A stretch of DNA of 64,000 bases from Ptiloglossa arizonensis (taxonomy: Eukaryota > Arthropoda > Insecta > Hymenoptera > Colletidae). Below, one piece after another: positions 11,500 to 19,899 of the stretch. Position 1 is the first letter of the stretch, and each line of letters begins with the position of its first letter. A model generated the notes under the pieces. It had not been told where the DNA came from. It saw only the letters and a list, made by a program, of their open reading frames with translations, and ran no database searches. The translations under genes and the position numbers were made by a program. The stretch covers positions 248,001-312,000 of the forward strand of contig NW_027478520.1 in assembly GCF_051014685.1 (NCBI RefSeq), written 5' to 3'.

Positions 11500-12720
11500 G
11501 AAGGCGAACGGTTTCGGTGAATGTTTGTTCATTTCCGCGATTGTTACTAACATTTATGCATGTTTCCAATATTGATCGAACAATGTGCATCTTATTTATG
11601 TATTGCAATTAATTAAGAAACTTATAGAAATTGATTTTGATCGAGACTCGATGTTAAAACGTGTTTCGTAAAGTTTTAAAGCATGGAAAGTTACAATTGT
11701 TCATTAAATACATTAATTTAACGTTTGCTTAATTCTTATAATTTACACAATACGCGTAGAAGTCGTATTTTTTACATAAAAGTGCCGAAATTCAATTAAT
11801 CGCTTTTTTAGATAGAAAAATCATCGCGATGAAGACTTGTGAATCGACAATCGATACCTGTAGCCTTGAAAATGTTAGTTGGATCTCAGCGAAAAATTCC
11901 TTCGCGAACAAAGAATATTTCAACGAAATGATATTTTAAGCCATTATTTATACTAGGAAATAGTTAATAATTGTTCAAACTACGGTCCTACGACGGTTAT
12001 TAATAATTATGATAAATAAACATCAAGATATTGCAAAATCTGCGAAGGCGAACGGTTTCTGTGAATGTTTCTTCCTATATGCGATTGTTATTAACTTTTT
12101 CGCGTGCTCCCAATATTAATCGCACAATGTACATCTTATCTATGCATTACAAATGATTAAGTAACTTATGGAAATTGATTTTGTTCGAGATTCGAAGTGA
12201 AAACGTGTTTCGTAAAGATTTAATGCATAGAAAGTAGTAATTGTCTATTTGGTACATTAATTTAACATTTATTTAATTCTTATAATTTACACAATACGTG
12301 CAGAAGTTGCATTTTTTACTTAAAAGTGTCACAATTCAATTAATCGCTTTTCTAAATAGAAAAATTGTCGTGATGAACACTTGTGAATCGATTATCGATA
12401 CCTGTAACATTGAGAATATCAGTTGGATCTCAACGAAAAATTCCTTCGTGAACAAAGAATATTTTAACGAAATGATATTTTAAGCCATTATTTATACTAG
12501 GACATTGTTAATAATTGTTTAAACTATGGTCCAACGTCGGTTGTTAATGATTATGATAAATAAACATCAAGATATTACAAAATCTATGAAGAAGAACGGT
12601 TTTGGTAAATGTTTTTTCATTTCCGTGATTGTTATTAACATTTACGCACGTTCCGAATATTAACATTACAATGTGCATCTTGTTTGTGCATTATAAGTCA
12701 TTAATTACTTTACAAATATT
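11500..12720 (+). repeat. AT-rich ~544-bp repeat, two full units and a partial
   Basis: The landmark gaaggcgaacggtt (third copy gaagaagaacggtt) occurs at 11500, 12044 and 12588, exactly 544 bp apart. Other landmarks per unit are 'aatttacacaatacg', 'ttcaattaatcgctt' and 'ccattatttatactagga'. The third unit breaks off near 12720, where an inverted copy begins. Short open frames are present but not conserved between units, so I see no gene. Confidence 0.88.
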
Positions 12721-13054
12721 AATTTCGATCGAAAATCGAGAAACATATGAATACCACGTTTTACTTCAATTCTCGATGAAATTTAATTTCTATAGGCAAA
12801 TCAATAATTTACAATGCATAACTAAGATGCATTCTCTCACATAAATGTTCGAAACATGCATAAATGTTAATAACAATCGCGTGGATGAACAACAATTCAC
12901 TGAAACCGTTCCCCTTCGCAGATTTCGCAATATCTTGATGTTCATTCATCAGAATTATTAACAACCGTCGTAGCACCATGGTATAAAAAATTATTAACAA
13001 TGTCCTGGTATAAATAATGGATTGAAACATTATTTTTCATAGAAGTATTTTTCA
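12721..13054 (-). repeat. AT-rich repeat unit, inverted and partial
   Basis: The reverse-complement landmarks 'ccccttcgcagatttcgcaa' at about 12915 and 'aatgtcctggtataaataat' at about 13000 identify a minus-strand copy of the 544-bp unit. It abuts the partial plus-strand unit, forming a head-to-head arrangement centred in 12720-12790. Confidence 0.75.
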
Positions 13055-13290
13055 TTCGCGAAATCGTGGCACTTCCTCGCATATCATATACTCCTGACAA
13101 CAAGAGTCCCAACATTGAACATTTTCTACAATTTATGTCTGAATTTCATCCTTTGGTATGAGGAGAACACTGTTGCCAAGGAAGTATGCATTTCGATTTC
13201 TCAAGTACTAATCAAATGTTACATCGATATATCTAATAGACAATTATTACTTTCCATATTTTAAAACTTTAAGAAACACCTCTTTACTTC
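13055..13290. repeat. Spacer repeat, copy 1
   Basis: 'cgcgaaatcgtggcacttcc', 'aagagtcccaa', 'aacattttcta', 'cctttggtat' and 'actaatcaaatgtta' recur in the same order and orientation at 18585-18832. This is a direct repeat about 5.5 kb away, separate from the inverted symmetry of the module. Confidence 0.8.
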
Positions 13291-13574
13291 GGAGCTCGAT
13301 CAAAATTAATTTCTATAAGTTTCTTAATCATTTGTGATGCATAAATAATATGCACATTGTTCAATTAATATTGGGAGCACATACAAATGTTACTAACAAT
13401 CGCGGAAATGGACAAACATTCACCGAAACCGTTCGCCTTCACAAATTTAGCATTGTCTTGACGTTTATTTATCATAATTATTAACAAGCGTCGTGGGACC
13501 GTAGATTAAACAATTATTAACATTGTTTTAGCATAAATAATGGCTTGAAAGTCATCACTTTCTGGAAATATTTG
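13291..13574 (-). repeat. AT-rich repeat unit, inverted and partial
   Basis: Minus-strand copy of the 544-bp family, recognised by 'accgaaaccgttcgccttc' at about 13422 and 'gcataaataatggcttgaaa'. It ends at the 25-bp junction motif at 13575. Confidence 0.8.
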
Positions 13575-13910
13575 TTAGATTGAACAAAGACAATCGAAGT
13601 AACCGTGCGATAAAAGAAATGAATATTTCTCTACATATCGAAATTATAGTCTGTATATATGCAAATATATATTCTGAACGCTCAGTGACACACATATGTC
13701 ACACGGCAATGAAGTGGGTTGCCATCTACTAGAGAATAGGTAACCTACACTTAAGGTGTGAAAACACCTGGCGGAGAAACGCTCAAGTTTGTTGAGGAAT
13801 TGTTCTTATTTCCACCAATAGATAGCGCCACGAGCATAAATTTACCGACATTAAAGATATGTAATCCCATTTGTATAATATTCCCTACCGTGCGATAAAA
13901 TAAATAAATA
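13575..13910 (+). repeat. Inner inverted repeat, left arm
   Basis: It starts with a junction motif (13575-13599: ttagattgaacaaag then acaatcgaag), then accgtgcgataaaa (13602) and tgacacacatatgtcac. A hairpin follows at 13755-13770 (aggtgt, loop gaaa, acacct), then 'ggcggagaaacgctcaag' and 'atagatagcgccac', ending at a second accgtgcgataaaa (13887). The two accgtgcga copies are 285 bp apart in direct orientation. The whole is mirrored at 14491-14822. No open frame of note. Confidence 0.85.
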
Positions 13911-14020
13911 TTTCTCTACATATCGAAATTATTGTTTGTGATGCATGCAAATATGATCTGAAATTCCAAACATTTGCAACGTGGTAATTATATGGGTTGC
14001 CATCTCTTGGAGAACATATT
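13911..14020. repeat. Partial direct repeat of the inner arm
   Basis: 'atttctctacatatcgaaatt' minus its last base, followed by 'gggttgccatct' with a diverged tail, repeats the first part of 13610-13740. The 285-bp unit is therefore about 1.4 copies long on this side. Confidence 0.65.
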
Positions 14021-14490
14021 TGTTAACTTTCGCGATTGTTACTAACATTTATGCATGTTCTCAATATTAATCGAACAATATGTATCTTATTTATGCATGG
14101 TAAATGATTATACTTATAGAAATTGATTTTGATCGAGATTCAAAGTAAAAACTTGTTTCGTAAAGTTTGAAAGCAAGGAAAGTAATAATTGTCTATTTAC
14201 TGCAATAGTTTAGCATTTATTTAATTCTCATAATTTACACAATACGCGTAGAATTTGTATTTCTTACTCAAACGTGCTGAATTTCGATTAATCGCTTTTC
14301 TATGTAGAAAAATCCTCGTGATAAACACTTGTGAGTCGATAATCGATATGTGTAGCCATGATTTCGAGGTATCAAAGATTTTATTAAATGTATAAAGGAA
14401 GGCTAGAATGCAGAGAAATTTCATTACGCTGATTTCGTTTAACTTTACATTTATTCGAAAGATGATACATACGAAACTTTGTACAAAAAT
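14021..14490 (+). repeat. AT-rich unit fragment at the centre of symmetry
   Basis: It starts at 'ttcgcgattgttactaac' and runs through 'aatttacacaatacgcg' and 'gtcgataatcgat', matching part of the 544-bp unit on the plus strand. From about 14371 the sequence leaves that family and I recognise nothing in the last 120 bp. This is the spacer between the two inner arms. Confidence 0.7.
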
Positions 14491-14822
14491 ATTTATTTAT
14501 TTTATTGCACGGTAGGGAATACCATACAAATGGAAATACTTATCTGTAATGTCGGTAAATTATGCATGTGGCGCTATCTATTGGTGGAAATAACAACAAT
14601 TCCTCAACAAACTTGAGCGTTTCTCCGCCAGGTGTTTTCACACCTTAAGTGTAGTTTACCTATTCTCTAGTAGATGGCAACCCACTTCATTGCCGTGTGA
14701 CATATGTGTGTCACTGAGCGTTCGGAATATACATGCTTATATACAAACTATTTTTTCGATACGTAGAGAAATATTCATTTATTTTATCGCACGGTTACTT
14801 CGATTGTCTTTGTTCGATCTAA
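14491..14822 (-). repeat. Inner inverted repeat, right arm
   Basis: Reverse complement of 13575-13910. It has gcacggtaggg at 14507, 'gtggcgctatct', 'cgtttctccgcc' at 14619, a hairpin at 14630-14645, 'gtgacatatgtgtgtcac', and 'tatcgcacggtt' at about 14785. It ends with the junction motif at 14798-14822. The arms are about 85-90% alike by eye, so this is an old inversion and not a sequencing fold-back. Confidence 0.85.
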
Positions 14823-16120
14823 CAAATATTTCCAGAAAGTAATGACTTTCAAGCCATTATTTATACTAGAACATTGTTAATAATTGTCTAAAGTATGGTC
14901 CTATGACGGTTGTTAATAAATATGATAAATAAACATCGAGATATTGCAAAATCTGCGAAGACGAACGGTTTCGGTGAATGTTTGTTCATTTCCGCGATTG
15001 TTACTAACATTTATGCATGTTCTCAATATTAATTGAACAATGTGCATCTTATTTATGCATTAAAAATGATTAAGTAACTTACAGAAATTGTTTTTGATCG
15101 AGATTTATAGTAAAACGTGTTTAGGAAAGTTTTAAAGCATGGAAAGTAACAATTGTTTATTAGATACATTAATTTAACATTTGTTTAATTTTTATAATTT
15201 ACACAATACGCGCAGAAGTTTCATTTTTTACTCCAAAGCGGCGAAATTCAATTAATCGCTTCTCTGAATAGAACAATCTTCGCGATGATCGACACGTGTA
15301 GCCTTGAGAATGTCGGTTGCACCTCAATGAAAAATTCCTTCCTGAACAAAGAATATTTCAACGAAATGATATTTTAAACCATTATTTATACTAGGAAATT
15401 GTTAATAATGGTTTAATCTACAATCCTACGACGATTGTTAATAAATATGATAAATGAACGTCAGGATATTGCGAAATCTGCGAAGGCGAACGGTTTCGGT
15501 GAATGTTTGTTCATTTCCGCGATTGTTACTAACATTTATACATGTTCCGAACATTTATCTTACAATATGCATCTTATTTATGCATTAAATATGATTGATT
15601 CGCCTACAGCAATTAATTTTGACCGAGATTCGAGGTATAAACGTGTTTCTTAATGTTTCAAAGCATGGAAAGTAACAATTGTTTATTAGATACATTAATT
15701 TAACATTTGTTTCGTTCTTATAATTTTCGGATTATGCGTGGAAGCTGTATTCTTGATGTAAAAGCGTCGAAATTCAATTAATCGCTTTTCTAGATAGAAA
15801 AACCATCGTGATAGACGTTTGTGAATCGATAAACATTTCCAGCCTTGACAATGTCGGTTTGATCTCAATAAGAACAATTCCATCGCGAACAAAGAATATT
15901 TCAACGAAATGATATTTTAAGCCATTATTTATACTAGGACATTGTTAATAATTGTTTAATCTACGGTCCTACGACGGTTGTTAATAATTATGATAAACAA
16001 ACATCAAGATATTGCGAAATCTGGGAAGGCGAATTGCTTTAGCGAATGTTTATGTCTCTAGGCGATTGTTAGAAACATTTTTCCACGTTCCGAACTTTTA
16101 TGTTACAGTATGTGAATTAA
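14823..16120 (+). repeat. AT-rich ~544-bp repeat, two units plus ends
   Basis: Landmark gaa(g/a)gcgaacggttt-like sequences occur at 14957, 15482 and 16025, giving unit lengths of 525 and 543 bp. The first is preceded by the tail of another unit ('ccattatttatactagaac'), and the last breaks off near 16120. The 525-bp unit carries a net deletion. Confidence 0.85.
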
Positions 16121-16330
16121 ATTTTATCGGAAAATTTAACGAAGAGTTTGGTATACATATATTTCTCCATTTTTTATGAAAATTAACATTTGTAAACTAA
16201 TTAATGGTTTGCACTGTAAAAGTTGGGAATATGAATGTTACAAAATGCATTTTCTTTTGCATTGTAAATGAATAATTTGCTTATAAAGATTAATTTAGGT
16301 TGCAAATCGAGAAATATATGAATATCAATA
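16121..16330. repeat. Degenerate AT-rich spacer
   Basis: About 210 bp that resemble the 544-bp family only in patches (for example 'tgcatttt' and 'gcaaatcgagaaatatatgaa', the latter also resembling 12735-12760). I see no gene or regulatory motif. Confidence 0.5.
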
Positions 16331-17033
16331 TTTTGCTTTCATTTTCGAAATCAATTAATTTCTGAAAACTAACTAATGATTTATGATACCTAAATAAGAT
16401 GCATATTGTTCGATCAATATTGGGAACATGCATAAATGTTAATAACAATCGCGGAAATGAACAAACATTAACCGAAACCGTCCGCCTTCGAAGATTTCGC
16501 AATATCTCGATGTTTATTTATCATATTTATTATCAACCGTCGTAGGACTGTAGATTAAACAATTATTAACAATGTTCTAGTATAAATAATGGCTTAAAAT
16601 ATCATTTCGTTGAAATATTCTTTGTTCGCGAAGGAATTTTTCGCTGAGATCCAACTGACATTTTCAAGGCTACAGGTATCGATTATCGATTCACAAGTCT
16701 TCATCGCGATGATTTTTCTATCTAAAAATGCGATTAATTGAATTTCGGCACTTTTATGTAAAAAACACAACTTCTACGCGTATTGTGTAAATTATAAGAA
16801 TTAAACAAATGTTAACTTAATGCATTTAATGAACAATTGTTACTTTCCATGCTTAAAAACTTTACGAAACACGTTTTAACATCGAGTCTCGATCAAAATC
16901 AATTTCTATAAGTTTCTTAATTAATTGCAATACATATATAAGATGCACATTGTTCGATCAATATTGGGAACATGTATAAATGTTAGTAACAATCGCGGAA
17001 ATGAACAAACATTCACCGAAACCGTTCGCCTTC
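16331..17033 (-). repeat. AT-rich repeat, inverted, next to the right arm
   Basis: The reverse-complement landmark cgccttc occurs at 16483-16489 and 17027-17033, 544 bp apart. The unit between them mirrors 11500-12043 closely, including 'ggcacttttatgtaaaaaac' and 'gagatccaactgacatttt'. This extends the outer inverted repeat by one whole unit on each side. Confidence 0.88.
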
Positions 17034-17044
17034 GAAAATTTCGA

Positions 17045-17069
17045 TTAGATCGAACAAAGACAATGGAAG
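17045..17069 (+). other. 25-bp junction motif, copy 4
   Basis: ttagatcgaacaaa then gacaatggaag, between an AT-rich unit and the promoter arm, mirroring 11464-11488. Confidence 0.7.
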
Positions 17070-17094
17070 AACTGGTAAGTGACCTTACGGGGGG

Positions 17095-17100
17095 TATATA
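17095..17100 (+). promoter_or_regulatory. Putative TATA-box promoter firing rightward
   Basis: gggggg tatataaaga gcccccgg: the TATA box is bracketed by a G run and a C run able to pair with each other. Predicted start about 17125-17131. A transcript would cross the arm and head for the octamer array starting at 18845, unless it ends at the AATAAA at 18358. It matches the left-arm box at 11433-11438. Evidence is sequence only. Confidence 0.5.
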
Positions 17101-17211
17101 AAGAGCCCCCGGTTGTTTAAAATTTCATTCTTCCTGGAGCCTCGGAGGTGGATGGATCTCTTCGTTTTAGGTTTATGGAAGGGAGACCCCCACCTTGGTA
17201 ACCGGTACTGG

Positions 17212-17248
17212 CCGCCGGTAGGCGGTGGTCAGTACTGGCGACCATTCT
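17212..17248 (+). other. Conserved 15-bp-stem hairpin, right arm
   Basis: ccggtactggccgcc (17212-17226), loop ggtaggc, then ggtggtcagtactgg (17234-17248). All 15 positions pair, three as G-T. It sits about 85-120 nt into the predicted transcript. The stem is the same in the left arm although flanking sequence differs. Confidence 0.6.
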
Positions 17249-17470
17249 CTCAATCCTTTCTTTGGTTTTTAATTGTTTCTTTCTGTAATTTATTTTATTT
17301 GTTCTCTGATTTTACTTTGTACTTGTTTTTCCATGTTTATTTTTTTGTCATTCTTGCCTTTATTTCCTTTGTTACTGAATGACTGTATTTAATCACTAAC
17401 CAACTTCATTTCTATTTTCTATCATTTTTTTATCATGCCTTGACTTTAGGTTTCTCTTAGGTAGGCACAC

Positions 17471-17525
17471 CGGAGAAAGAAGAACGAAGAACGAAGAACA
17501 AAGAACGAAGAACGAAGAACGAAGA
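17471..17525 (+). repeat. cggagaaa followed by heptamer microsatellite
   Basis: cggagaaa at 17471-17478 is followed at once by six units of gaagaac (one is aaagaac) and a partial seventh. The octamer is the exact unit of the satellite starting 1.37 kb to the right, and the heptamer differs by one base in length from that satellite's cgaagaaa word. This may be a relic or the seed of the octamer satellite. Confidence 0.7.
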
Positions 17526-17626
17526 GGACACTATCGTCGCAACCGCCGTGGGATCTTTAGTTAAGCTTGGAATAAGTTGATTTTAAGGCCACCGTGTACA
17601 AATATCTGTTATCTGTCAAGCAATTA

Positions 17627-18080
17627 TCCAATCTTTAGCTTATTTTTGCTCGCTTCCTCGTTCTTCAGCCCGGTCATCACTGCTTGTTGCATAAGCAAGT
17701 GACCGGCCGTGTAGGTGGTCCGAACGGTCGATCGCCGTCTCTTCTGGTGCGTCCACTTCCAGAGAGAACATGCTGCGACCACAGGGGCAGGTGTTCGCAT
17801 CGGTCCCTGTGGAAGCCCTGTGCCATAAGACCCTCTCTTCGTCATCCTCCGTGAGTTAGGTCCACGCTTTGCGTGGTTCCTGACGCGGAGTTGGGAGAAA
17901 CGGGGCAGTCTATATGAGTGGACGGCGTCGTGCATTTCCTCTTTAATCGGGCCCACTGAGGGGAAACGGGACCGACCTAGTAGGACCAACTGCACGGTTC
18001 GTGTCGCGTCTTTTCCAATTTTGCCTAATTTTTCCATAATGTAATTGCTTGGCAGAACTAAACGAGGAGATCGAAGGAAC
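17627..18080 (-). repeat. Single copy of the left-arm duplicated segment
   Basis: The minus strand matches 10496-10990 closely ('gaggaaatgcacgacgccgt', 'gcgaacacctgcccctgtg') and 10019-10470 less closely. Its frame stays open longest of the three, but indels in the other two destroy the downstream frame. That suggests non-coding sequence. Confidence 0.75.
17855..17884 (-). other. Hairpin matching 10708-10737
   Basis: Same ccacgc/gcgtgg stem with AAA loop. The outer stem has one mismatch (gtcagg against cctaac). Confidence 0.55.
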
Positions 18081-18298
18081 ATTGATTCCTTCCATTTCTT
18101 TGGTTTAGTATCTTCGTTTGTATCGGGTGTCGAGGGAGATCGATGGAACTTTGATTCCATCTATCTCTCTCCGGGTCTCCGATCGCAGCAACCTCCACGT
18201 GGTGAGACCTGGTAATCGGTATTACTCGCGACGAACAGTAATTATTCGTCGTGGGTAGTACCGAGCTAATCGGCTGCGAGTTTAGAATAGTAATTTTT

Positions 18299-18333
18299 AC
18301 GGTACAGTAAAGTACTTTACGGTACAGTACTTT
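18299..18333. repeat. Short tandem palindrome
   Basis: acggtacagtaaagtacttt followed by acggtacagtacttt, two imperfect copies. The first contains the perfect 14-bp palindrome gtaaagtactttac (18307-18320). It lies just outside the right arm. Confidence 0.6.
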
Positions 18334-18357
18334 CAACAAGTTCAATTGATGTATTGA

Positions 18358-18363
18358 AATAAA
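18358..18363 (+). terminator. Possible polyadenylation signal
   Basis: AATAAA, the only plus-strand match noticed between the rightward TATA box and the octamer array. No strong downstream GU-rich element is evident. It could end a transcript of about 1.25 kb, but single hexamers are common in AT-rich DNA. Confidence 0.2.
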
Positions 18364-18584
18364 ATCAATTTCACTGACAGCAGAAACTTTATCTTTGTCC
18401 ATTATTTGTTTCCATTTCTTTAACCCGATCGTATCAAACTGCTGAAACTACTTAAAACTATATGTCCTCAACTATCATGTTCTCCTGATACAAAGAAAAT
18501 CGGGATCCATGATTCAGAAATTCGTTCGAAAGTACAACAAAATTTCGATTCGCGGAAATTCTTGGAATTTGACGTCAATTCTAA

Positions 18585-18832
18585 GAATCCGCGAAATCGT
18601 GCCACTTCTTCGCATATCGTACACTGACACCAAGAGTCCCAAAATCAAACATTTTCTAAAATTTATGCCTGAATTTCAACCTTTGGTATCAGGAAAATAC
18701 CAAAAATTTCGATTCTTCAAGTATTAATCAAATGTTAAATTGATATATCTCCTAGACAATTATTACTTTCCATGTTTTAAAACTTTAAGAAACATCTCTT
18801 TACTTTGAAGTACGATCAAAATTATTATAATC
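18585..18832. repeat. Spacer repeat, copy 2
   Basis: Direct copy of 13055-13320, sharing 'gcgaaatcgtgccacttc', 'aagagtcccaaa' and 'aaactttaagaaacatctct'. It contains a perfect hairpin at 18682-18704 (tttggtat and ataccaaa). It breaks off inside the AT-rich family, 12 bp before the octamer array. Confidence 0.8.
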
Positions 18833-18844
18833 ATTTAATCTAAA

Positions 18845-19700
18845 CGGAGAAACGGAGAAACGGAGAAACGGAGAAACGGAGAAACGGAGAAACGGAGAAA
18901 CGGAGAAACGGAGAAACGGAGAAACGGAGAAACGGAGAAAAGGAGAAACGGAGAAACGGAGAAACGGAGAAACGGAGAAACGGAGAAACGGAGAAACGGA
19001 GAAACGGAGAAACGGAGAAACGGAGAAACGGAGAAACGGAGAAACGGAGAAACGGAGAAACGGAGAAACGGAGAAACGGAGAAACGGAGAAACGGAGAAA
19101 CGGAGAAACGGAGAAACGGAGAAACGGAGAAACGGAGAAACGGAGAAACGGAGAAACGGAGAAACGGAGAAACGGAGAAACGGAGAAACGGAGGAACGGA
19201 GGAACGGAGAAACGGAGAAACCGAGAAACGGAGAAACGGAGAAACGGAGAAACGGAGAAACGGAGAAACGGAGAAACGGAGAAACGGAGAAACGGAGAAA
19301 CGGAGAAACGGAGGAACGGAGGAACGGAGAAACGGAGAAACCGAGAAACGGAGAAACGGGGAAACAGAGAAACAGAGAAACGGAGAAACGGAGAAACCGA
19401 GAAACGGAGAAACGGAGAAACGGAAAAACCGAGAAAGGGAGAAACGGAGAAACCTTGGAACGGAGAAACCGAGAAACGGAGAAACGGAGAAACGGAGAAA
19501 CGGAGAAACGGAGAAACCGAGAAACCGAGAAACGGAGAAACGGAGATATGGAGAAACGGAGAAACGGATAAACCGAGAAACCGAGAAACCGAGAAACGGA
19601 GAAACGGAGAAACAGAGAAAACGAGAAACGGAGAAACGGAGAAACGGAGAAACGGAGAAACGGAGAAACGGAGAAACGGAGAAGCGGAGAAACGGAGAAA
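18845..19700 (+). repeat. Pure octamer block 1 (107 units)
   Basis: 856 bp, exactly 107 x 8, of cggagaaa. The left part is nearly invariant. The right part has variants ccgagaaa, cggaggaa, cagagaaa, and a mark 'aaaccttggaac' at about 19448 that is shared with block 3. Confidence 0.95.
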
Positions 19701-19899
19701 GAAACGGTGAAACGAACAAAGAAACGGAGAAACGAAGAAAGAATGGGAGAAACGAACAAAGAAACGGAGAAACGAACAAAGAAACGGAGAAACGGAGAAA
19801 TAAATGGAGAAATGAACAAATAAACGGAGAAACGAAGAAAGGAGCGGAGAAACGAACAAAGAAACGGAGAAACTAAGAAAGAAATGGAGACACGAACAA

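Larger units (their letters stand above)
9825..18293. mobile_element. Compound ~8.5-kb inverted-repeat module
   Basis: The two ends are inverted copies. 'caccacgtgg' at 9911-9920 pairs with 'ccacgtggtg' at 18195-18204; 'tatata' at 11433-11438 pairs with 17095-17100; a hairpin at 11294-11330 pairs with 17212-17248; and AT-rich unit 11500-12043 pairs with 16490-17033. Inside are more AT-rich repeats in both orientations and a smaller inverted repeat. No transposase, reverse transcriptase or integrase is visible in any frame. It could be a degenerate fold-back or other non-autonomous element, or simply two inverted copies of one sequence joined through satellite. 'Mobile element' is the closest class, not a demonstrated identity. 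Confidence 0.5.
17034..18293 (+). repeat. Right arm of the inverted repeat
   Basis: In order on the plus strand: junction motif (17045-17069), TATA box, G/C-rich hairpin, T-rich tract, 'taggtttctcttagg', heptamer microsatellite, a single copy of the segment duplicated in the left arm, and the outer end at 'ctgcgagtttagaatag'. A T-rich 89-codon frame at 17113-17382 has no counterpart of the same length in the left arm. The minus-strand 178-codon frame at 17624-18160 is not conserved in frame. I therefore call no coding sequence. Confidence 0.88.
18294..18584. other. Unassigned spacer right of the module
   Basis: Single-copy-looking AT-rich sequence. It holds a small tandem palindrome (18299-18333) and one AATAAA (18358-18363). 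Nothing else is recognisable. Confidence 0.5.

Noticed and set aside
17073..17080. Consensus 5' splice site (tggtaagt) upstream of the TATA box, also in the left arm
   Set aside because: It lies upstream of the predicted start and no matching exon or acceptor can be identified; conservation follows from the arm homology.
17624..18160. 178-codon minus-strand frame with relatives at 9955-10398 and 10555-11004
   Set aside because: After about 70 shared residues the three copies are out of frame with one another, one has a ~50-bp indel, the direction is opposite to the TATA box, and no known domain is recognisable.
9825..18293. LTR retrotransposon with the arms as LTRs
   Set aside because: The arms are inverted, not direct; there are no tRNA primer site, polypurine tract, gag or pol remnants. 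A solo or rearranged LTR origin of each arm cannot be excluded.
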